From NCBI RefSeq assembly GCF_900078195.1, contig NZ_FJVE01000005.1, positions 387,001 to 451,000 of the forward strand: 64,000 nucleotides of DNA, in the 5' to 3' direction. Made by a program: the position numbers and the translations under genes. Below, piece after piece: positions 54,446-64,000 of this stretch. Position 1 is the stretch's first letter. Each line of letters starts with the position of its first letter. The notes beneath the pieces are model-generated. The model saw nothing but the letters and a program-made list of their open reading frames with translations, was not told the DNA's origin and did not search any database. This DNA is from Clostridium sp. Marseille-P299. GTDB lineage: Bacteria; Bacillota; Clostridia; Lachnospirales; Lachnospiraceae.

Positions 54446-54579
54446 TATGCTGATAATTTATGTCTACCTTTTGCTCTTCTAGCTGCTAATACTTTTCTTC
54501 CGTTAGCAGTACTCATTCTAGATCTGAAACCATGAACTTTTGCTCTAGATCTTTTTTTAGGTTGATATGTCATTTTCAT
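54445..54579 (-). CDS. rpmH: 50S ribosomal protein L34
   Basis: A 44-aa basic ribosomal protein with the signature [19 protein letters not shown] followed by [15 protein letters not shown]. The ATG at 54579 has AAAGGAGGTG at 7 nt. It marks the left border of the origin region. Confidence 0.97.
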   Translation of the reverse strand: MKMTYQPKKRSRAKVHGFRSRMSTANGRKVLAARRAKGRHKLSA

Positions 54580-54651
54580 TGAACTACACCTCCTTTGATT
54601 GTAACCAATATATATGGTAAGCCTATTTCCTCTATTTTAAATAGCATTACT

Positions 54652-54680
54652 ATTATAGTAGGAAAGCAAACTCTCGTCAA
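54652..54680 (-). promoter_or_regulatory. rpmH promoter
   Basis: Minus strand TTGACG (54675-54680), a 17-bp spacer and TATAAT (54652-54657). Confidence 0.8.
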
Positions 54681-54755
54681 GTAATTATTTACTTTTTTAA
54701 TTTTTATAAGAATAACTTTTTACTTATCCTCATATATTTCACATTTTTTCTTAGT

Positions 54756-54818
54756 TTATGCACATATGTGGGTAAATAATCCCCACTTATCCACAAAAAG
54801 TGGATGAATTGTGGATAA
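54756..54818. other. oriC: Origin of replication region with DnaA boxes
   Basis: In the rpmH-dnaA gap: TTATGCACA (54756-54764), TTACCCACA reversed (54767-54775), TTATCCACA (54787-54795, perfect) and TTATCCACA reversed (54810-54818, perfect). A very AT-rich stretch follows (about 54820-55020), suitable for unwinding. Gene orientation flips here. Further boxes lie in the dnaA-dnaN gap and before recF. Confidence 0.85.
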
Positions 54819-54994
54819 CTTTGTTCATTTGTGTTAATTATTAATACTGTTGATAAAATTATACGCCTTTTAAAGCAATTTGTCTACGTTGATAATATTA
54901 ACATTATTATTAACATGATGTGTATATTCTAGTTGAAAATGTGTATAACTTCGCCAAAAATGCAAAAGTTATGTTCATGAAATGATATTAGTCA

Positions 54995-55023
54995 TTGAAA
55001 TATTAACAGTTATGTTATATATT
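54995..55023 (+). promoter_or_regulatory. Candidate dnaA promoter
   Basis: TTGAAA (54995-55000), a 17-bp spacer and TATATT (55018-55023), about 185 bp before the dnaA start. Confidence 0.55.
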
Positions 55024-55207
55024 ATATGTGTATGGATTTTTATAGTGGTAGTTAAGATATTCACTTTGCGCAATTTTTCTTCCACATTCAATTACCCCGT
55101 AGTAATATTTTTATTGGATAACATTAAAGCAAAGCTTTCAAAAGTTTTATCAATATGAATTCCATATGAAATATTCATACACATATTTAGAAAGGCACGG
55201 TTTTTTT

Positions 55208-56563
55208 ATGAAGGGCTTAATTCAAGAAAAATGGAGTGAAATACTAGAATATCTTAAAATTGAATATAATGTAACTGAAGTTTCATTCAAAACGTGGTTA
55301 CTACCTTTACAGGTTTATGATGTTAAAGATAATGTAATTAAGTTATCTGTGGATGATTCCAAAATCGGAGCGAATAGTTTGGATTTTATTAAAAACAAAT
55401 ACTCCTTATTTTTAAAAACAGCAATTGCTGAAGTTGTTAATAAAGATTTTGAAATTGATTTTATCTTACTCAGTCAAACAAAAAGTGAGGAAAAATCCAC
55501 ATCATCAACTACAAAAGTGAAAAATGAAAGTCTTTCTTATTTAAATCCAAGATATACATTTGACACTTTCGTTGTTGGTGCGAATAACAACTTAGCTCAT
55601 GCAGCTTCGTTAGCAGTAGCGGAATCACCAGCTGAAATTTACAATCCGCTGTTTATTTATGGAGGCGTTGGACTTGGAAAAACTCACTTAATGCACTCCA
55701 TTGCACATTATATTTTAGATCAAAATCCTAATTCAAAGGTTTTATATGTTACAAGTGAGAAATTTACGAATGAATTAATCGAATCCATCCGTAATGCGGA
55801 TTCCACACCAACCGAGTTTCGTGAGAAATATAGAAATATTGACGTTTTACTAATAGATGATATTCAATTTATTATAGGTAAGGAAAGAACTCAAGAAGAA
55901 TTCTTCCATACCTTTAATACTTTGCACGAATCTAAAAAACAGATCATTATTTCATCAGATAAACCACCAAAAGATATTCTAACATTAGAAGAGCGATTAA
56001 GATCACGTTTCGAATGGGGATTAACCGTTGATATTCAATCTCCAGATTATGAGACAAGAATGGCTATTTTAAAGAAAAAAGAAGAGTTGGATGGCTTAAC
56101 TATCGATGACGAAGTTATGAAATACATTGCTTCTAATATAAAATCCAATATACGTGAATTAGAGGGCGCTTTAACTAAAATAGTTGCATTATCTCGTCTA
56201 AAGAAAAAAGAGGTAGATGTTATTTTAGCGGAAGAAGCCTTAAAAGACTTAATATCTCCAGATAACAAAAAGACTGTAACCCTTGATTTAATCGTTGATG
56301 TTGTTGCCGAACACTTTGGGACAACCCCTCAGGAAATCTACTCCGATAATAGAAGCCGTAATATTGCTTACCCTAGACAAGTATCTATGTACTTATGCCG
56401 TAAGCTAACATCACTATCATTTACGGATATCGGAAAAATGATGGGAAAACGAGATCATTCTACTGTATTACATGGTTGTAATAAAATAGAAAAGGATTTA
56501 AAAAAGGATGTTACATTTCAAAATACGATGGATGTACTAATTAAGAAGATAAACCCGCAATAG
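55208..56563 (+). CDS. dnaA: Chromosomal replication initiator protein DnaA
   Basis: A 451-aa initiator from ATG 55208; the frame is open to 55166 but the usual N-terminus (MKGLIQEKWSEIL) begins here. The only upstream site, AGAAAGG, is 12 nt away, so the start is weakly initiated. Domain I is residues 1-~85, followed by a short linker rich in Ser/Lys. AAA+ domain III has GGVGLGKT (152-159) and VLLIDDIQF (213-221), and DNA-binding domain IV has the signature KRDHSTVLHGCNKI near the C-terminus. It binds the boxes on either side of its gene. Confidence 0.97.
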   Translation: MKGLIQEKWSEILEYLKIEYNVTEVSFKTWLLPLQVYDVKDNVIKLSVDDSKIGANSLDFIKNKYSLFLKTAIAEVVNKDFEIDFILLSQTKSEEKSTSSTTKVKNESLSYLNPRYTFDTFVVGANNNLAHAASLAVAESPAEIYNPLFIYGGVGLGKTHLMHSIAHYILDQNPNSKVLYVTSEKFTNELIESIRNADSTPTEFREKYRNIDVLLIDDIQFIIGKERTQEEFFHTFNTLHESKKQIIISSDKPPKDILTLEERLRSRFEWGLTVDIQSPDYETRMAILKKKEELDGLTIDDEVMKYIASNIKSNIRELEGALTKIVALSRLKKKEVDVILAEEALKDLISPDNKKTVTLDLIVDVVAEHFGTTPQEIYSDNRSRNIAYPRQVSMYLCRKLTSLSFTDIGKMMGKRDHSTVLHGCNKIEKDLKKDVTFQNTMDVLIKKINPQ

Positions 56564-56876
56564 TTTTATTGTGGTTTATTTTCGTTTGCCTATATATTAT
56601 ATATAGAAGAAACTCATGTAGTTTTATCAACAATGAAAAGTGTACACTTTGTGGTTTGTATGTTAATAGGCTTTTGATAACTTATTTTCACCCCATTTAC
56701 CATAAAATGTATACTTTAACATCTTGATAACTATTCACATACTTATAAATTCTATAAACCAATTGTGTATATAGGTTTGAGACACTTATGCACAAATTCA
56801 CAACCCCTATTACTATTACTAACATAAATATTTATTATTTATATATGCAAATTTCTCGAAGGGAGTTATACACAAT
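56564..56876. promoter_or_regulatory. dnaA-dnaN intergenic region with a DnaA box
   Basis: A 313-bp gap, AT-rich. TTATGCACA (56786-56794) fits the DnaA-box pattern TTATNCACA, and several weaker relatives (TTTATCAACA, CTATTCACA) are scattered. It probably forms the second half of a bipartite origin and holds the dnaN promoter. No gene. Confidence 0.6.
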
Positions 56877-57989
56877 ATGAAAATCAAATGTCAAAAGTCC
56901 GATTTGTTGAATAGTGTTAATATTGTTTTAAAGGCAATTCCTGCCAAATCAACAATGCCAATCTTAGAATGTATGGTGATTAATGTAAGTGAATCAACTA
57001 TTAAACTAATTGGTAATGATATGGAACTTGGTATTGAAACAATTGTTAAAGGTGAAATTTTAAGTTCAGGAACAATAGCAATAAACGCTAAGGTTTTTTC
57101 TGAGATAATTAGAAAGCTCCCTGATAACGAAGTAACTATTGATACAGATAGTAATTATATGGCTACAATAACATGTGAAAAATCTAAGTTTACGATATCT
57201 GGAAAATCAGCAGATGAATTTCCTGTTTTACCTAAGATTGAAAAAAGATCTGCTTTAACAATTTCTCAATTTTCATTGAAAGAAGTGATACGTCAGACAG
57301 TCTTTTCTATTTCGGATAATGAAAGTAATAAGATTATGACTGGTGAACTTTTTGAAATTAATGAAAATGAAATGAAAGTCGTTTCCTTGGATGGTCATAG
57401 AATATCAATTCGTAAAATTGAGTTAAAAGAAGCATTTGAACCAACTAAGGTTATTGTTCCAGGAAAAACTTTAATCGAAGTAAGTAAAATTTTATCAGGT
57501 GAGATATCAGATGAGGTATCTATTTACTTTACTGAAAAGCACATTTTATTTGAATTTGATGATACATTGGTATTATCTCGCTTAATCGAAGGTGAATATT
57601 TCAAAATTAACCAGATGCTTTCAGCAGATTATGAAACAAAAGTAACAATTAATAAAAAAGAATTTTTAAGTTGTATCGATCGTGCAACACTTTTGATAAA
57701 AGAAACAGAGAAAAAACCTATCATTGTTGGTATCAATGATGGAACCATGGAATTAAAAATCAATTCTACGATTGGATCCATGGATGAAGAAATTGATATC
57801 ACCAAAGAAGGAAAAGATATTTTAATTGGTTTTAATCCAAAATTTTTAATCGATGCTTTAAGAGTTATTGATGATGAGGAAATAACAATTTATTTAATAA
57901 ATCCAAAAGCACCATGTTACATTAAGGACAAGGATGAGACCTATATTTATTTAATTTTACCAGTAAATTTTAACGCTGCCGCTCATTAG
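56877..57989 (+). CDS. dnaN: DNA polymerase III beta subunit (sliding clamp)
   Basis: A 370-aa ring-forming clamp with three repeated domains of ~120 residues. It begins MKIKCQKSDLLNSVNIVLKAIPAKSTMPILECM and ends with the conserved YLILPVNF. The GGGAG site is 8-11 nt before the ATG. Normal length and order after dnaA. Confidence 0.97.
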   Translation: MKIKCQKSDLLNSVNIVLKAIPAKSTMPILECMVINVSESTIKLIGNDMELGIETIVKGEILSSGTIAINAKVFSEIIRKLPDNEVTIDTDSNYMATITCEKSKFTISGKSADEFPVLPKIEKRSALTISQFSLKEVIRQTVFSISDNESNKIMTGELFEINENEMKVVSLDGHRISIRKIELKEAFEPTKVIVPGKTLIEVSKILSGEISDEVSIYFTEKHILFEFDDTLVLSRLIEGEYFKINQMLSADYETKVTINKKEFLSCIDRATLLIKETEKKPIIVGINDGTMELKINSTIGSMDEEIDITKEGKDILIGFNPKFLIDALRVIDDEEITIYLINPKAPCYIKDKDETYIYLILPVNFNAAAH

Positions 57990-58005
57990 GCAAAAGGATG
58001 GTTCG

Positions 58006-58218
58006 ATGGAAAGAATTGTATTACGAGAAGAATTTATTAAACTTGGACAAGCTTTAAAAGCTGCAGGTTTTGTGGATTCAGGTGTAGAAAGTAAAGAAGT
58101 TATACTCGATGGATTAGTAAAAGTGAATGGCCAAGTTGAATATCAAAGAGGCAAAAAATTACATGCCGGTGATATAGTAGAATATAACAATGACAAAATT
58201 GAAATTGTCAATTCCTAA
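58006..58218 (+). CDS. yaaA: S4-domain RNA-binding protein (YaaA/YlmH-like)
   Basis: A 70-aa single S4 domain protein. The pattern LGQALKAAGFVDSGVESKEVILDGLVKVNG with RGKKLHAGDIVEYN is typical of the small S4 protein encoded between dnaN and recF in Gram-positives. It starts 16 bp after dnaN with AAAGGATGG. Its RNA target is unknown. Confidence 0.92.
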   Translation: MERIVLREEFIKLGQALKAAGFVDSGVESKEVILDGLVKVNGQVEYQRGKKLHAGDIVEYNNDKIEIVNS

Positions 58219-58252
58219 TTTTTGTGGTATTGTATTAATCAAAACTAAAGAT

Positions 58253-58261
58253 TGTGGATAA
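58253..58261 (-). promoter_or_regulatory. DnaA box upstream of recF
   Basis: TTATCCACA on the minus strand, a perfect DnaA box in the 162-bp gap between the S4 gene and recF. Confidence 0.75.
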
Positions 58262-58380
58262 CTAAGGTACAAATTTAAAAATTATCCAGATTTGTATACT
58301 TCTTTTTGTTGTACAAATTTTTAATTTGTGCAAAGTTTTGACCTATAAATTTAAAATAAATTAGAATAGTTGGTGTAGGG

Positions 58381-61406
<3,026 letters not shown>

Positions 61407-61437
61407 TGATAACCTTATAACGAAATGTTTCGCTTGG

Positions 61438-61523
61438 GTAAAACTAAAACATTTTAGAAAAAGGTAAAATAAAAATATAAAGAACTCAGATGTTTAGAAA
61501 AATATAAAATATTTTAGTTTTAC
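61438..61523. other. 18-bp inverted repeat in the gyrB-gyrA gap
   Basis: GTAAAACTAAAACATTTT (61438-61455) and its near-perfect complement (61506-61523, 17 of 18) flank a 50-bp loop. It ends 30 bp before the gyrA start, so it is in the gyrA leader. Confidence 0.75.
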
Positions 61524-61553
61524 TTAAAACGATAAAACAACGGAGGAAATAAA

Positions 61554-64000
61554 ATGGACGAGAATATCTTTGACAAGGTGCATGATGTCGACCTTAAAAA
61601 GACAATGGAAACATCCTATATCGATTATGCCATGTCAGTTATTGCAGCCAGAGCACTCCCTGATGTAAGAGATGGATTAAAACCGGTACAGAGAAGAATC
61701 TTATATGCAATGATAGAGCTTAATAATGGACCAGATAAACCTCACCGTAAATGCGCACGTATCGTCGGTGATGCAATGGGTAAATTTCACCCTCATGGTG
61801 ATAGCTCTATTTATGGCGCTTTAGTTAATCTTGCACAGGAATGGTCTACCAGATATCCATTAGTGGATGGACATGGAAATTTTGGTTCTGTGGATGGTGA
61901 TGGCGCTGCTGCTATGCGTTATACCGAAGCAAGACTTAGTAAAATATCCATGGAGATGCTATCTGACATCAATAAAGATACAGTTGATTTCTCTCCAAAC
62001 TTTGATGAAACTGAAAAAGAACCAGTAGTATTACCTTCAAGATTCCCAAATCTATTAGTGAATGGTACTTCCGGAATTGCAGTTGGTATGGCAACCAATA
62101 TACCTCCTCATAACATGAGAGAGATTATTAATGCCGTAATAAAAATTATTGATAATAAAGTTTTAGGTCAAGAAACAAGCATTGAAGAATTACTTGAAAT
62201 AGTTAAAGGACCGGACTTCCCAACTGGTGGTATCATCCTAGGTACAAGAGGAATTGATGAAGCATACCGTACTGGTAGAGGTAAAATAAGAGTCCGTGCA
62301 GTTACAGATATTGAGCCAATGCAAAATGGTAAGAACCGAATTGTCGTAACTGAATTACCATACATGGTAAATAAAGCTAGGCTTATAGAAAAAATTGCGG
62401 ACTTAGTAAGAGATAAAAAAATTGATGGCATTACAGAGTTAAGAGATGAGTCTGATCGTCAAGGTATGAGAATTTGTATTGAGCTAAGACGTGATGTAAA
62501 TGCAAATGTAATATTGAATCAATTATATAAACATACGCAACTTCAAGATACCTTTGGCGTAATTATGCTTGCCTTAGTAGATAAGCAACCAAAAGTATTG
62601 TCACTTCCTGAAATGTTAGGATATTATCTAAAACATCAAGAAGAGGTTGTTACAAGAAGAACAATTTATGACTTAAACAAGGCACAGGAAAGAGCTCATA
62701 TATTACAAGGTCTTTTAATAGCACTTGATAATATTGACGAAGTAATTCATATTATTCGTTCTTCAAAAAATGGAGCCATTGCAAAAGAAGGCTTAATTGA
62801 GAGATTTAAACTTGATGATGTACAAGCACAAGCAATTATTGATATGAGATTGCGTGCATTAACAGGTTTAGAAAGAGAAAAATTAGAGGGTGAATTTGCA
62901 GAATTGCAGAAAAAAATTGCAGAATTCAATGCAATACTTTCTGATGAAAAATTATTGCTTGGTGTCATCAAACAAGAAATCACTGTAATTCGTGATAAGT
63001 ATGGTGATGATAGAAGAACAGCAATTGGTTTTGATGAATATGATATTTCCATGGAAGATCTAATTCCTGATGAAAATACAGTAATTGCAATGACAAGACT
63101 TGGTTATATCAAGAGAATGACAATTGATAACTTCAAGAGTCAGCATCGTGGTGGAAAAGGTATTAAGGGAATGCAAACCATAGATGAAGATTATATCGAA
63201 GACTTGTTTATGACAACAACCCATCACTATATCATGTTCTTTACAAATAAAGGACGTGCATATCGTTTGAAAGCATACGAAATACCAGAATCCTCAAGAA
63301 CAGCAAGAGGTACGGCAATCGTTAACTTGCTTCAATTGATGCCAGAAGAAAGAATAACTGCTATTATTGCATTAAAAGAGTACAAAGATAATCGTTATTT
63401 ATTTATGGCAACAAAGTCTGGTATTGTAAAGAAAACAAAAATAAAAGAATATCAGAATATTCGTAAAACAGGACTTCAGGCAATTAATCTAAGAGAAGAC
63501 GATGAACTCATTGAGGTAAAAACTACGAATAGTCAAAAAGATATTATACTTGTTACAATGCATGGTATGTGTATTAGATTCCATGAAAAAGATGTTCGAT
63601 CTACGGGAAGAACTTCAATGGGTGTAATCGGTATGACATTAAGTGATGGCGATGAAGTTGTTGCAATGCAAGTTCATACACAAGGAGATTATCTTCTAAC
63701 CGTTTCTGAAAATGGCCTTGGTAAACTTACAGATCTAGATGAATTTACAACTCAAAGACGTGGTGGAAAAGGTGTAAAATGCTATAAAATCACTGAGAGA
63801 ACCGGTAATGTAATTGGTGCAAAAGCTGTTGATGATGGCGATGAAATCATTATGATTACAAACGAAGGTATTGTTATTCGTTTAGCAGTGGATGGAATTA
63901 GCAAACTTGGAAGAATTACTTCAGGTGTAAAATTAATTGATATGGATACCGAAAATGATATACGTGTTGCTAGTTTTGCAAAGGTAAAAGATAGTATTAA
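61554..64000 (+). CDS. gyrA: DNA gyrase subunit A, partial (C-terminus off the right edge)
   Basis: The breakage-reunion subunit; 815 codons are visible out of about 820-850. The ATG at 61554 has CGGAGG at 8 nt. The DNA-cleaving tyrosine is Tyr123 in [10 protein letters not shown], and the quinolone-determining region reads [20 protein letters not shown]. Ser84 (E. coli Ser83) is present, but the residue equivalent to E. coli Asp87 is Gly88. The GyrA box QRRGGKG-type motif appears as [14 protein letters not shown] in the C-terminal beta-pinwheel, which has several further blades ([21 protein letters not shown]). Confidence 0.96.
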   Translation, partial: MDENIFDKVHDVDLKKTMETSYIDYAMSVIAARALPDVRDGLKPVQRRILYAMIELNNGPDKPHRKCARIVGDAMGKFHPHGDSSIYGALVNLAQEWSTRYPLVDGHGNFGSVDGDGAAAMRYTEARLSKISMEMLSDINKDTVDFSPNFDETEKEPVVLPSRFPNLLVNGTSGIAVGMATNIPPHNMREIINAVIKIIDNKVLGQETSIEELLEIVKGPDFPTGGIILGTRGIDEAYRTGRGKIRVRAVTDIEPMQNGKNRIVVTELPYMVNKARLIEKIADLVRDKKIDGITELRDESDRQGMRICIELRRDVNANVILNQLYKHTQLQDTFGVIMLALVDKQPKVLSLPEMLGYYLKHQEEVVTRRTIYDLNKAQERAHILQGLLIALDNIDEVIHIIRSSKNGAIAKEGLIERFKLDDVQAQAIIDMRLRALTGLEREKLEGEFAELQKKIAEFNAILSDEKLLLGVIKQEITVIRDKYGDDRRTAIGFDEYDISMEDLIPDENTVIAMTRLGYIKRMTIDNFKSQHRGGKGIKGMQTIDEDYIEDLFMTTTHHYIMFFTNKGRAYRLKAYEIPESSRTARGTAIVNLLQLMPEERITAIIALKEYKDNRYLFMATKSGIVKKTKIKEYQNIRKTGLQAINLREDDELIEVKTTNSQKDIILVTMHGMCIRFHEKDVRSTGRTSMGVIGMTLSDGDEVVAMQVHTQGDYLLTVSENGLGKLTDLDEFTTQRRGGKGVKCYKITERTGNVIGAKAVDDGDEIIMITNEGIVIRLAVDGISKLGRITSGVKLIDMDTENDIRVASFAKVKDSI

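Noticed and set aside
55166..55207. N-terminal extension of DnaA to 55166
   Set aside because: The extra 14 residues do not match the DnaA N-terminus, which begins at the ATG at 55208.

Overview
The window is AT-rich, Gram-positive-type DNA. Almost every gene has a strong AGGAGG-like ribosome binding site, and the promoters are of the sigma-A type. The content (V-type ATPase, AdhE, orphan selenium genes, DUF3881 and DUF4446 proteins, a V/A-type rather than F-type ATPase operon, rpmH-dnaA-dnaN-recF-gyrBA) fits an anaerobic clostridium of the Lachnospiraceae. It resembles Lachnoclostridium (Clostridium) phytofermentans, but that species call is recognition and was not computed. The right third holds the chromosomal replication origin.

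Layout. (1) 1-7.5 kb: hexuronate catabolism (uxuA and a uxuB cut by the left edge) and a ribose-type sugar ABC transporter on the minus strand. A divergent LacI-type regulator lies beside them, and an operator-like palindrome sits on the transporter promoter. (2) 7.66 kb: tRNA-Lys, then a LysR regulator. (3) 9.2-17.8 kb: a complete nine-gene V/A-type ATPase operon. (4) 18-25 kb: a selenium-cofactor cluster (selD, yedF, yqeB, a selenocysteine-lyase-like aminotransferase, DUF3343 carrier, yqeC). It is interrupted by an intact IS256-type element with an 8-bp target duplication, is full of short tandem repeats, and is preceded by an attenuator-like leader. (5) 25-28 kb: DNA-damage genes, namely an SOS-controlled operon (unknown 88-aa protein plus DNA polymerase IV) and a SRAP/HMCES-type protein. 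(6) 28-30.6 kb: adhE under two Rex-like sites. (7) 30.8-37.8 kb: an APH-fold kinase, a COG2984/4120/1101-type ABC importer, araD, and a D,D-carboxypeptidase. (8) 38.1-38.5 kb: a small membrane protein split by a G9 tract, a candidate phase-variable gene. (9) 38.9-54.6 kb: tRNA-Arg and the left arm of the origin, all on the minus strand: DUF3881, HD-GYP, DUF4446, parB, parA, a soluble two-component pair, GNAT, rsmG, mnmG, mnmE, jag, yidC, yidD, rnpA, rpmH. (10) 54.6-64 kb: oriC with DnaA boxes, then dnaA, dnaN, S4 protein, recF, gyrB and gyrA (cut by the right edge), all on the plus strand.

How it works together. Gene direction flips at the DnaA-box cluster, so the genes nearest oriC on both sides are transcribed away from it. 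Two perfect parS palindromes lie about 10-12 kb from oriC beside parA/parB. The selenium genes are those of the selenium-dependent molybdenum hydroxylase system. No selA, selB, selenocysteine tRNA or hydroxylase is seen here, so their client enzyme must be elsewhere.

The most notable unexplained items are: the G9 frameshift gene with its duplicated promoter; the terminator-like leader of selD; the repeat-rich selenium cluster; a ~110-bp folded element at 47.03-47.13 kb; a repeat-like element at 51.3-51.45 kb that can encode a hexapeptide repeat; an AT-rich compound repeat beside parS; and the SOS-controlled 88-aa protein.
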